A DNA stretch of 22,063 nt from Methanobacteriota archaeon (GTDB lineage: Archaea > Thermoplasmatota > Thermoplasmata > RBG-16-68-12): the NCBI GenBank assembly GCA_005878415.1, contig VBMM01000172.1, positions 1 to 22,063 of the forward strand, read 5' to 3'. This document shows, piece after piece, positions 7,917 through 15,832 of this stretch. The translations under genes and the position numbers were made by a program. Every line of letters starts with the position of its first letter. Within the stretch, counting starts at the first letter, position 1. The notes under the pieces were generated by a model. That model worked only from the letters and a program-made list of their open reading frames with translations, did not search any database and was not told the origin of the DNA.

Positions 7917-7944
7917 GGAGGTCACCGTGAGGTGAGGTGACGAG
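7917..7944 (+). promoter_or_regulatory. Strong ribosome binding region with self-complementary arms
   Basis: GGAGGT (7917-7922) and GAGGTGAGGTGA just before the GTG at 7945 both match the anti-Shine-Dalgarno. GTCACC (7921-7926) is complementary to GGTGAC (7936-7941), so the proximal site could be hidden in a hairpin. Most genes in this window lack a ribosome binding site this strong. Confidence 0.5.
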
Positions 7945-8193
7945 GTGTCAACGGTTTCGTACGCCCTCCGCCTAGTGGCGGTCCTCGGCGTATTGGCCCT
8001 TTCGGTCGGCACGACGGCGTTCGCAGCCTCGGTGAACCTCGAGGCCGCGGGCTCCCGCTCTCCGAGCGGGGATCATGGCTCGTGTGTCGCTTCGGCGGTC
8101 CACCAAGCGCTCGCGGAGCGGCAACCTGGCGCAGGGATTGGCTCCGCGATCTCCGGCATTGCCGGATGCGCGCGACCCCGACTGACCCGGTAA
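7945..8193 (+). CDS. Small secreted protein, function unknown
   Basis: An 82-residue protein beginning at GTG with a clear Sec-type signal peptide: a short N-region ending in Arg, a hydrophobic core at about residues 10-24 and a plausible cleavage after AFA at about residue 27. The mature part is about 55 residues, rich in Gly, Ala and Ser, with two cysteines (about residues 47 and 75) that could form one disulfide. I recognise no family. Support for a real gene comes from the strong ribosome binding site directly upstream, the signal peptide and a terminator-like hairpin 30 bases after the stop. It lies between the 5S gene and the zinc-ribbon/surface-protein operon, all in the same surface-related stretch. 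It could be a small envelope component or a secreted peptide; both are guesses. Confidence 0.6.
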   Translation: MSTVSYALRLVAVLGVLALSVGTTAFAASVNLEAAGSRSPSGDHGSCVASAVHQALAERQPGAGIGSAISGIAGCARPRLTR

Positions 8194-8223
8194 TCGGCAC
8201 GCGCGTCGTACGCTCGTGTCACC

Positions 8224-8264
8224 TGCACGTCCCCAGGACGTGCACCTTCTCTTTTCGTTTTTTT
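8224..8264 (+). terminator. Hairpin plus T-tract terminator
   Basis: TGCACGTCC (8224-8232) and GGACGTGCA (8236-8244) form a perfect 9-bp stem with a 3-nt loop. A T-rich run ending in seven consecutive T follows to 8264. This is the form of an intrinsic terminator and lies just after the small secreted gene. In archaea the T-tract alone can terminate; the added hairpin is less usual. Confidence 0.7.
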
Positions 8265-8338
8265 GTGGGGTAAACGGAGTCCCGGCGGGTCGTCCGGAGG
8301 CGTATCTGATAATCACCCCCGCGAACCGACTACCCATG

Positions 8339-8346
8339 TTTATCCG
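8339..8346 (+). promoter_or_regulatory. TATA-like element TTTATCCG before the zinc-ribbon membrane protein
   Basis: TTTATCCG begins 35 bases before the ATG at 8374, predicting a leader of only a few bases. It is identical to the octamer before the thioredoxin-like gene. Confidence 0.5.
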
Positions 8347-8373
8347 GCGCGGGAGGGAACCCTTCAAGATTCG

Positions 8374-9342
8374 ATGGCCGACGAACCGGCGCCGCAGGCG
8401 CCACCGGATGGGGGCTCCGAGCTGCCCTCGGACCGTTGCCCGAATTGCGGGGGACCACTGAAGTCCTTCTGGGACCAGCCCGAGGCCCTCTGTCCGAAGT
8501 GCGGAATCTTTGTCGAGATCCTGCGGGCCGGGGGCATGAGGGGCTCTCCATCCGAGCCGGTGGCCGAAAGCCTCCACCACCGCTTGGGGCTCGCGAAATA
8601 CCATCTCATGTCCGAAGAGCTCGACGAGGAAGAGCTCGAGGACGAGCCGCAGAAGGTCGAGCTCGAGGCCGGGCCGCCGGCGCGTTACCCGCCCGCGCCT
8701 CCCGCCGAGAGTCTGCCGCCGGAGCCCGCCGCCGTCGAGGCTTCGGGAGCGACCGCCATCCCGGTCGACGACAGACAATCGACGGAGCGCGAGGAAGAAC
8801 CGCCCGAGCCGCCGGCGCTCGAGTCCGATGCATCGATCCCGACGGAGGATGACGAGACCCCGCCCGAACCGTTGCCGCAGCCCGAAATCACGGTCGAGGA
8901 TATTCCCCCGCCCCCGGAGGCGGAGGCTGCTCCGGAGGTCGAGGTCTATGGCGAGCAAGGCTCGCAGCTCGTGATCGAAGAGCCCGTCGAACGGGTGTCG
9001 CGGTACCGAGAAGTCCCGCCGGTTCCGATGGCCCGGACGGAATCGGTCCAGGCGGCCGCGCGGGTCTCGTCCACGCGCCCGCCGAGGCCGCGTCGGAGCC
9101 ACCGGGTGATCTTCTACGCCGGCGGGGTCAACGTGGCCTTCGGCGGCGCGGTCCTCGTCTTCGGTTCGTTTCTCCACGACTTCTTCCGCGTCCCATTCAT
9201 CGGTGAGTCGTACGACGTTTTCGGGCCGCTGAACCTGTTCGCCGCCCAACTCGGCGCCCTCTTCGTGGTCCTGGGAGTCGTCGCCATGATGGCCGCGGCG
9301 CGTCGAGGCCGCCGTCCGACCCGTCAGACCGCGGGAGGCTGA
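8374..9342 (+). CDS. Zinc-ribbon protein with acidic Pro-rich linker and two C-terminal membrane helices
   Basis: A 322-residue protein. One zinc ribbon lies at residues 22-43, with CPNC and CPKC pairs (Cys22, 25, 40, 43). Residues 85-220 are a disordered linker very rich in Glu, Pro and Ala. A basic patch (PPRPRRSHR) precedes two hydrophobic helices at about 245-265 and 286-309; the C-terminus is again basic. Basic flanks on both sides suggest that both ends are cytoplasmic. The start is the ATG at 8374; longer in-frame starts reach back into the terminator and are rejected. It ends 4 bases before the next gene, with which it forms an operon. Function is unknown. With its neighbour it reproduces in two chains the zinc ribbon + Asn-Gly + exterior plan of the protein at 2972-7522. 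Confidence 0.78.
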   Translation: MADEPAPQAPPDGGSELPSDRCPNCGGPLKSFWDQPEALCPKCGIFVEILRAGGMRGSPSEPVAESLHHRLGLAKYHLMSEELDEEELEDEPQKVELEAGPPARYPPAPPAESLPPEPAAVEASGATAIPVDDRQSTEREEEPPEPPALESDASIPTEDDETPPEPLPQPEITVEDIPPPPEAEAAPEVEVYGEQGSQLVIEEPVERVSRYREVPPVPMARTESVQAAARVSSTRPPRPRRSHRVIFYAGGVNVAFGGAVLVFGSFLHDFFRVPFIGESYDVFGPLNLFAAQLGALFVVLGVVAMMAAARRGRRPTRQTAGG

Positions 9343-9346
9343 GAGA

Positions 9347-11770
9347 GTGGACCCCGACCGTGGATCTCGAGGCCTCGTCAGCCATTCCGCGGCGGTTCCC
9401 CGCAATCCGAGTTCGTCCCGCGGATGGACGAACGGCGCCCGTGGCCGCACGAACGGATTGGTGGAGAGCCGCGGCCGGACGAACGGGCTCGTCCACGGAA
9501 TCGGCTTCACGAACGGGGTCCGGCTCCGGCAGAGCAAGTACGGCATCGTGGCGCCGGCCGACTACCGTCGGGTCGTAGCCTTCATCGCCGCGTGCGTCCT
9601 CGTGATGGTCGTCCTCGGCTATTTCTTCGGCACGCCGGAGCCGTACCGGTCGCCCTTCGCGGTGGACGGCAACTTCTCCGAATGGGCGTCGGTCCCGACG
9701 TACACCGATCCGGTCGAGGCGCTCCCTCCGAGCGCGGACCTCGTCGCCTTCAAGCTCCATGCGGAGCCGGGCCGCCTCTTCGTGTACGGGGAGACGGCAG
9801 GGCCGATCTTCCCCGGCACCGGCGTATCGAGCTTCTACCTCCTCATCGACGATCCGTCGAGGCGGGGATACACCGTCCGGGATCGGGACGTCGACTTCCT
9901 CGCCGAGGTGTGGGGCTGGGGCGGGCAGGTCCGGGGAACGGTCGTCCGTCAGTGGACCGGAGATCCGGACCGGGACAACGCGACGGCGTTCCGCAGCAGC
10001 GGCGCGTTCGATGCGGCGTCTGCCGGATCGGAGGTCGAGTTGATGTTGACGGACACCCAGGTCGGTCTCGATTCCGTGCCGGGCTGGCGCTTTGCCCCCG
10101 CGGTGCGACTCGGAGACGACTTGGACATCGGAGCCACGGTCGGGCGGCCTCTCGGCGCGCTCGTCGTGGAACAGCTCCCTCTGACGAGTTCGATCGCGTC
10201 GCCGACGCCCGTCCTCGAACTGCGCCTCCAAGCCCTCGGTGGGAGCGTCGAGGTCCGTAGCTTCCTGTTCAACCACACGGGGGGAGGGTCAATCCTCACC
10301 CCGGCGCTCCCGTTCATCGTCACCGCGGGCCAGCCGCCGCGGGTCGAGCGGATCACCCTTGATCCGTCGGGGCTGCCCTCCGGATCCTTCGTGTCCCTAC
10401 GACTCGTGGGCGCAGACGCCGTCGCGGCGGGAAGTTCGGACCCGGTCCCGGCGACAATGACCGGGGAAGCCGTGCGCCTGTATGTGGGCCCGACGCCGTC
10501 CGGTTATGTGGTCGACGGCCTGTTCCTTGAATGGACGGCACCGGTCTTGGATCCCGCCGATCCCCTCCCCGCCTCGATCGACCTGCGGGGGACGGCGTTC
10601 GCGGTCCCGGCCGATGCGTTCTTCTACGTTCACACGGCGGGGAGCATCCTCGCGGGCGCGATCCTCCCCGAGCAGAGGACGATCCCCGTGGCGGCGGGAA
10701 ACGGCACCCCGCCCGCGCCGCAACCGCCTCGACGGAACGCGGCGGAGGACGTGCTGGACATCTACGTGGACACGGACAACCGCGACTCCGTCGGGATGGC
10801 GGTCGGCGGCATCGTCGCGAACCGGTTCCTCGAGGTCCGTGGTCGAAACGGGCGCGTCGCTTCCGCGACGCTGTATGTGTGGAACAATGTCACCTGGCGG
10901 TGGGACCCGAGCATCGGGCGGTTCGACGTCGCCCTCGCCGGATCGGAGCTCGAGGCGTCGGCCGACGCCGCTTTCTTCGGGCCGATGAACGGGCCGCGAG
11001 CCGTGTACGCGATGACGGACTGGACCCACCGGACCGATCTCACGGACATCCCGACGCCGGCTTCGGCGCCGACTCTGAAGACGCAGATGTCCCCCCTGCA
11101 TTCGCCTGTACCTGACGAGATCAACGTGACATCCCTCGTGAACACGCCGGTCATCGATGGAAACTGCGCCACGTCCGCGGACGAGTACTTGGGAGCGAGC
11201 GTCGCGTCCAATCCGGCCCTAAGCTTCGCCATCGGCCGGCGCGACGACACGCAGTTCCTGTACGTTTGCATCCATGTGACCCTCGATACCACGAAGAGCC
11301 CGAACGACTGGGGCGAGGTGATCTTCGATACGAAGCACGACGGCGGAGGTGCTCCGCAGACCGACGACCGGCTCCTCTATGTGTTCGGAAACGGCGACAC
11401 GACCGTCACGACATGGCAGGGGAACGGGGTGGGATGGGACGCCACTTGCGGCAGTTGCGATTCCGGGGACGCTGGCGCGAGCCGGTACGCCGGTGGCGTT
11501 GAGAGCTATGAATTCAAGGTCCGTTACACGGATGTGTGGTCGACCCTCACCCCCTCTCCCGGCCAGACCGCGGGGTTCGCGATCATCGAATACGACTTCA
11601 ACCTCGGCGTGCTGCACACCTGGGGCGGGCCAACGGTCGACGAAAACATCCCGGACACCTGGGGGCACGCGTTCTACCCGATTCCCGAGTTCCCGATGGT
11701 GGTCCTTGGCGTGCTTCCCGCGGTTGTCATCCCCCTCCTGCGACGGCGTGGCCGACGTGTCGCGCCGTGA
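9347..11770 (+). CDS. Membrane-anchored surface protein with Asn-Gly tract and repeated DGxFxxW domains
   Basis: An 807-residue protein starting at GTG with GGGAGG about 10 bases upstream. Residues 27-57 are an Asn-Gly tract (WTNG, RTNGL twice, then GIGFTNG), followed by a basic stretch and one membrane helix at 76-95. The exterior begins with a domain opening DGNFSEW at about 106 and continuing ADLVAFKLHAEPGRLFVYGE; this closely parallels the first exterior domain of the 2972-7522 protein. A second copy opens at about 390 (DGLFLEW) and a more distant one at about 603 (IDGNCATSADEY). Such units resemble CBM9/DOMON-like beta-sandwiches, so sugar or haem binding is possible but unproven. The tail is IPEFP, a hydrophobic helix and RRRGRR, like a PEF-CTERM-type anchor. 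It is a paralogue of the giant protein and is probably expressed with the zinc-ribbon gene before it. Confidence 0.8.
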   Translation: MDPDRGSRGLVSHSAAVPRNPSSSRGWTNGARGRTNGLVESRGRTNGLVHGIGFTNGVRLRQSKYGIVAPADYRRVVAFIAACVLVMVVLGYFFGTPEPYRSPFAVDGNFSEWASVPTYTDPVEALPPSADLVAFKLHAEPGRLFVYGETAGPIFPGTGVSSFYLLIDDPSRRGYTVRDRDVDFLAEVWGWGGQVRGTVVRQWTGDPDRDNATAFRSSGAFDAASAGSEVELMLTDTQVGLDSVPGWRFAPAVRLGDDLDIGATVGRPLGALVVEQLPLTSSIASPTPVLELRLQALGGSVEVRSFLFNHTGGGSILTPALPFIVTAGQPPRVERITLDPSGLPSGSFVSLRLVGADAVAAGSSDPVPATMTGEAVRLYVGPTPSGYVVDGLFLEWTAPVLDPADPLPASIDLRGTAFAVPADAFFYVHTAGSILAGAILPEQRTIPVAAGNGTPPAPQPPRRNAAEDVLDIYVDTDNRDSVGMAVGGIVANRFLEVRGRNGRVASATLYVWNNVTWRWDPSIGRFDVALAGSELEASADAAFFGPMNGPRAVYAMTDWTHRTDLTDIPTPASAPTLKTQMSPLHSPVPDEINVTSLVNTPVIDGNCATSADEYLGASVASNPALSFAIGRRDDTQFLYVCIHVTLDTTKSPNDWGEVIFDTKHDGGGAPQTDDRLLYVFGNGDTTVTTWQGNGVGWDATCGSCDSGDAGASRYAGGVESYEFKVRYTDVWSTLTPSPGQTAGFAIIEYDFNLGVLHTWGGPTVDENIPDTWGHAFYPIPEFPMVVLGVLPAVVIPLLRRRGRRVAP

Positions 11771-11838
11771 CCCGCCGGCAAGTCGATCGAACGGACCGAG
11801 ACTCCGCCCCGAACACCCGCGAGCCAGATTTCTCCCGC

Positions 11839-12756
11839 TCACCCGGTGAGGCCTAAGATGCCGACGAGGAGATTCCCCATCACGAAGGCGAGGACGAATC
11901 CGACGAAGAGCGGGACCATGAACGGGATCTGCGGCGTGACCCAGGCCCGCCTGATGCCTCGGGCCTGAAGCCGGGCGACCTGAGCGGCGGGATCCGTACC
12001 GCGCTTCGGGAAGAGAACGAGGACGTGCTCGCCGGCATCTGTGATTCGCTCCATGAGCCACGCATGGCGGGGCCGGGGATCCAGCGGCGTGCGGTATCCC
12101 AGGAATGCCTGCGGAAATGCGAGGTCCCTACGGACCGCGTTGTAGAGGAACAACCCGATTGGGACGGCGAGGGAAACGATCGCGGCGTCGACCCACACGA
12201 CGAGGGAGAACGGGAACGCGACGCGGACGACCGACTCCACCCGTGGATCCGCCGTCAGAAGCGGGAACGGGCGAGCGTCGGGGTACGACGGGATGAGCAG
12301 GGTGAGCGCGATGAGCCCTTTGGTGTCGGCCCCGCCGTGGAGGAGCCGGACCCGATAGAACAGCTGGTACACGATAAGCATCACCGGCATCGATGCAAGC
12401 TCCGCTATGGGCGGTCCGGTGGAGGCTCTCAACCCGGTCCCGAGAGGTGCTAAGAACAGGACCGCGGCGGCGAGGAACAGCAGGATCCGACCCGGCCGCG
12501 GGTGGAATCCGGTGTCGTCGAAGAGCGGTTTGCCTAGGAACACCGCATAGAACAGGATGGCGGCGGAGCCGACGAGCGACCACGCGGTCCATGCCGATCC
12601 CGTGCCGACGAGCTGGGCCCCGAGGAGGACGAGGCCGAACGTCCCGAGGCCGATCCACAGGGGATCCCGCACGCGGCGCGTCCGGACATCCGACGTCGCC
12701 GCGACGAGGAGGCAGCCCGCGCCGACCGCGAATCGCGTCGCCGCGAACGCGTCCAC
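11839..12756 (-). CDS. A24-family prepilin/preflagellin peptidase
   Basis: A 305-residue polytopic membrane aspartyl protease of the FlaK/PibD family, which removes class III signal peptides from archaellins and pilins. The two catalytic aspartates are visible: Asp23 in SDVRTRRVRDPLW after the first helix, and Asp144 in the GGADTKGLIAL motif. Six or more hydrophobic segments span the chain, with a soluble loop near residues 210-270, then TPQIPFMVPLFVGF, typical of archaeal members. The frame is open up to a TTG at 12807, but a TATA-like TTGAAATAAC lies about 25 bases before the GTG at 12756, so the shorter, leaderless form is preferred. No archaellin or pilin gene lies in the window. It converges on the surface-protein operon, separated by 68 bp in which I see no gene. 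Confidence 0.85.
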   Translation of the reverse strand: MDAFAATRFAVGAGCLLVAATSDVRTRRVRDPLWIGLGTFGLVLLGAQLVGTGSAWTAWSLVGSAAILFYAVFLGKPLFDDTGFHPRPGRILLFLAAAVLFLAPLGTGLRASTGPPIAELASMPVMLIVYQLFYRVRLLHGGADTKGLIALTLLIPSYPDARPFPLLTADPRVESVVRVAFPFSLVVWVDAAIVSLAVPIGLFLYNAVRRDLAFPQAFLGYRTPLDPRPRHAWLMERITDAGEHVLVLFPKRGTDPAAQVARLQARGIRRAWVTPQIPFMVPLFVGFVLAFVMGNLLVGILGLTG

Positions 12757-12776
12757 GCCGGCGCATTCCTGCTTCG

Positions 12777-12786
12777 TTATTTCAAG
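12777..12786 (-). promoter_or_regulatory. TATA-like element of the A24 peptidase gene
   Basis: On the minus strand TTGAAATAAC lies 21-30 bases before the GTG at 12756. If used, it rules out the TTG start at 12807, which would lie upstream of the promoter. Confidence 0.5.
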
Positions 12787-12901
12787 GGTTGCGTCTCTCG
12801 ATCGCAATGGGTCGCTGCAAATCTTGCGGCAATGACTAAATAGAGCCTAGCAAATAGCCGAAAACATCGGAGGGTTTTCCGCCGTCTCCCGAGGGTCCGC
12901 G

Positions 12902-13453
12902 ATGATGGAACCGCGTCGGATGAAGGTGAAAGTCTGCCTCGTCGGCGAGCACGCGGTCGGCAAGACGTCCCTCATCAAGCGCTACGTCCTGAACGAGTAC
13001 GACGACCGCTACATCGTGACGCTCGGCGCGAAGGTTTCCAAGAAGGAACTCGCCCTCACCCCGAAAGGCGCCGATCCGGTCCAGATGGACATGACGATCT
13101 GGGACATCATGGGGTCGAAAGGGTTCCGCGAGCTGCTGCGGGAGGCGTACTTCCACGGAGCGCAAGGCATCCTCGCCGTGGCGGACATCACTCGATACGA
13201 CACGTTGGAGGACCTCGACTCCTGGGTCGAGTCCGTGTTCCGGACCGTCGGCGAGATCCCCGTCACGTTCGCGATCAACAAGACGGACCTCAAAGAGCAG
13301 GCCGCGTTCGGCGAGGAGCAGGTGAAGCAGGCCACGGAGGCGTTCGACGCGCCGTACTTCTTCAGCTCGGCGAAGTCCGGCGAGAACGTCGAACTGCTCT
13401 TCCGGACGCTCGGCGAGACGATCGCTCAGACCGCTTCGAAGTCCGCCGCCTAG
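12902..13453 (+). CDS. Ras/Rab-like small GTPase
   Basis: A 183-residue single-domain GTPase. All guanine-nucleotide motifs are visible: P-loop GEHAVGKTS (residues 15-23), DxxG in WDIMGSKGF (about 67-75), NKTD at about 125-128 and SSAK at about 155-158. The length and the effector-region threonine (VTLGAK, about residue 40) match Ras-superfamily proteins rather than bacterial Era/Der types. Related archaeal Ras-like GTPases are known in Euryarchaeota including Thermoplasmata, mostly without assigned roles. There is no C-terminal prenylation motif, as expected in archaea. ATG codons at 12902, 12905 and 12920 are all possible starts; the first follows a GAGGG-like site. The Gln usually after DxxG is replaced by Ser-Lys, so intrinsic hydrolysis may be altered (inference). 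Confidence 0.88.
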   Translation: MMEPRRMKVKVCLVGEHAVGKTSLIKRYVLNEYDDRYIVTLGAKVSKKELALTPKGADPVQMDMTIWDIMGSKGFRELLREAYFHGAQGILAVADITRYDTLEDLDSWVESVFRTVGEIPVTFAINKTDLKEQAAFGEEQVKQATEAFDAPYFFSSAKSGENVELLFRTLGETIAQTASKSAA

Positions 13454-13511
13454 CGCGATTCGAAAGATCGGAAATCACGAGTCACTCGCGCGGACCGTCC
13501 GCCATAGGCTC

Positions 13512-13519
13512 AAGTATCC
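13512..13519 (+). promoter_or_regulatory. TATA-like element before the permease-Usp gene
   Basis: AAGTATCC lies 19-26 bases before the GTG at 13538, implying a leaderless message. It shares the TATCC core with the promoters at 894 and 8339. Confidence 0.35.
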
Positions 13520-13537
13520 CAGGCTTTCTCCGCCCTC

Positions 13538-15832
13538 GTGGCCCTCCGGGGACCCGGCGCCGGTTCCGTCCGCGTACGCGTCACGCGGGACCTCGGGCTT
13601 TTCGACGTCACGATGGCCGCCGTCGGCGCGATGGTCGGCGCCGCGATCTTCCTGCTGGTCGGCGCGACGTACACCGTCGCCGGCCCGTTCGTCCTCCTGA
13701 GCCTCGCGATCGCCGCGCTCGTCGCGATGCTCGCCGGGATGTCGTACGCGGAACTCGCTTCGGGCCGACCGGATGCCTCCGGCGGGGCGTACGTCTGGGT
13801 GCGGAGCGCGCTGCCGTCGCCGGCGGGATTCCTGAGCGGCTGGCTCTCGTGGGGCGCACACATGGCCGCCTCCGGACTCAGCGCCCTCGGGCTCGGGATC
13901 TTCCTGGTCGAACTCGTCCGCCCCTCGAGTCTGTCCTCGTTCTTCGGCCCGAATCCGCTCGACGTGAGCCTGGTCGCCCTCGCGGTCTTGGCCCTCTCGG
14001 CGGTCGCGCATTTCGCGCGCGTCCACCTGCCGCTCCGCGCGCTCGGCCGATTGACGCTCGGGAAAATCCTGCTGATTGTCCTCGTCGCGGTCGTCGGGGC
14101 GATCTCCGTCTTCCAGCCTGGGATTCCTCGAGGCTTCGCCGTCGGCGCGCCGGTCTCGTCCCTCGACTTGATGCTCGGTGCCGGGGTCCTGTTCATCGCG
14201 TTCCAAGGCTTCGAAGTCGTCGCCCAGCTTTCCGACCAGGTGAAACATCCCGAGAGCAGCGTGCCGCGGGGCGTGTTCCTCGCGCTCGTGCTCGCGTTTC
14301 TCGTTTACGCGGGGTTTTTCCTCGCGGTGTTGGGCAACGTCCCGAGCGACCAGTTGTCCGGCTGGCCGGTGTGTTCGGCCTGTTTCGGCGGATCCGAAGA
14401 CATGGTCCTCCTGGGCGTCCGGTATTTCCTCGGACAGCCGTACGTGCGGGAGGCCGTGCTGATCATCGGGATCGTCTCGATGTACGGCGCCTTGAACTCA
14501 AACCTGACCGCGGCGATCAGGACGTCGTTCAGCATGGCGCGAGACCGGCTCCTTCCGGCGCGGCTCGCCCGGATCGGCGGCCGGGAGGTCCCTCCGGCCG
14601 CGGTCGCCCTCACGTTCGTCGGCGCCGGCTTGCTCGTCTTCCTCACGATCGAGACGATCGCTATCATCGCGAGCCTCGCTTTCCTCGGTCTGTTCTCGTT
14701 CGTGCACGCCTCCGTCGTTGCGCTGCGGCGTGGGGAGCGCCGGAGCGCGCCCGGATTCCGCGTGCCGCTGGTGCCAGCCGTCCCGATGGGCGCGATCGCG
14801 TTGAACCTGGCCCTCGGGGCGGTGCTGTGGAACTACCCGTCGAGGAGCGACGCGCCCATCCCGCCGGGGATGCTCGCCACGATTCTCGGCGCCCTGTGGC
14901 TCGCGGTCGGCCTCGCGTACCACCGGTTCGTCGGCCGCCGCGGACCGCGACCCGCCCCGGCTCCGGCCGCGGTGACGGAGGTCCACGACATCCTCACGAC
15001 GGGAGAGGAGCGGGTCGAACTCGAGCGATATCGCGTCTTCCTTCCGCTTCGGGAGTTCGAGGACCGGACGCTCGTGGACCTGGGGGCGCGGGTGGCGCGC
15101 GCGCGGAACGGCGAGCTGAGCCTCTTGCACGTCGTCGAGATCCCGCGGAACCTGCCGCCGAAGGCGATCCGCTTCGGGTTCGTCGACGAGCGAATCCGCG
15201 GACTCCAAGCCCTCGCCCGGATTGGCGAGGACCTCGGCGTCGACACCCGCCCGGTCGTGAAAATCGGACACAAGGTGTATGAGATCATCTTGGACACCAT
15301 CCAGGAGGAGGCGGTCAACCTCCTCATCATGGGGTGGCGCGGCGCGCGGATCGAGGGCGACCACCGGGTGCTCGGGAGCAATATCGACTACCTGATCGAG
15401 AACGCCCCGTGCGACGTGATCGTGTTCAAGACCCTGGGATGGCGGCGCCCGCTCCGGCGAATCGTCATCCTCACGAGCGCGATCTGGAGCCTCGAGGGGG
15501 TCGACGACCTCGCCCTCCTCCTCGCGGAAGACGATTCTCCGATCATCGAGGTCGTTTGCCTGGCGAGCGATCCCGCCGAGGCGGAGCGGATGAAGCTCGA
15601 CAGCGCGCACTTCGAGGGACGCGCCCGGGAGCGCGGTGTGTCCGTCGAACCGAAGGTCGTCTATTCCACCCATTGGGAATCCGAGGCGTTGCGGGAGAGC
15701 GGGGAGGCGTCGCTGTTGATGATTCGCGCCACGTCCCCGGGCGGGCTCCGCAAGTTCGCGTTGGGTCCGGTCGAGGATCGGATCGTCAAGCTCGCCAAGT
15801 GCCCGGTCCTCATCCTACGGAAGGGGGCTTAG
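13538..15832 (+). CDS. APC-superfamily amino-acid permease fused to two universal-stress-protein domains
   Basis: A 764-residue fusion. Residues 12-470 form a transporter of the amino acid-polyamine-organocation superfamily: it opens with RDLGLFDVTMAAVGAMVGAA, the first-helix signature containing the unwound substrate-binding glycine motif, and carries about 12 hydrophobic segments. Two cytoplasmic Usp domains follow. The first, about 495-640, has LLIMGWRGARIEGD then LGSN, similar to the nucleotide-binding glycine motif of ATP-binding Usp proteins. The second, about 640-764, ends CPVLILRKG and lacks an obvious glycine motif. Such fusions are known in archaea and bacteria, and the Usp part is thought to regulate transport. 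Substrate is not predictable. Its 3' end overlaps the convergent TSUP gene by 18 bases. Start is GTG; a later GTG cannot be excluded. Confidence 0.87.
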   Translation: MALRGPGAGSVRVRVTRDLGLFDVTMAAVGAMVGAAIFLLVGATYTVAGPFVLLSLAIAALVAMLAGMSYAELASGRPDASGGAYVWVRSALPSPAGFLSGWLSWGAHMAASGLSALGLGIFLVELVRPSSLSSFFGPNPLDVSLVALAVLALSAVAHFARVHLPLRALGRLTLGKILLIVLVAVVGAISVFQPGIPRGFAVGAPVSSLDLMLGAGVLFIAFQGFEVVAQLSDQVKHPESSVPRGVFLALVLAFLVYAGFFLAVLGNVPSDQLSGWPVCSACFGGSEDMVLLGVRYFLGQPYVREAVLIIGIVSMYGALNSNLTAAIRTSFSMARDRLLPARLARIGGREVPPAAVALTFVGAGLLVFLTIETIAIIASLAFLGLFSFVHASVVALRRGERRSAPGFRVPLVPAVPMGAIALNLALGAVLWNYPSRSDAPIPPGMLATILGALWLAVGLAYHRFVGRRGPRPAPAPAAVTEVHDILTTGEERVELERYRVFLPLREFEDRTLVDLGARVARARNGELSLLHVVEIPRNLPPKAIRFGFVDERIRGLQALARIGEDLGVDTRPVVKIGHKVYEIILDTIQEEAVNLLIMGWRGARIEGDHRVLGSNIDYLIENAPCDVIVFKTLGWRRPLRRIVILTSAIWSLEGVDDLALLLAEDDSPIIEVVCLASDPAEAERMKLDSAHFEGRARERGVSVEPKVVYSTHWESEALRESGEASLLMIRATSPGGLRKFALGPVEDRIVKLAKCPVLILRKGA

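Noticed and set aside
8263..8373. Extended N-terminus for the zinc-ribbon membrane protein
   Set aside because: It would begin in the T-tract of the terminator and include the TATA-like element; the ATG at 8374 fits the promoter spacing.
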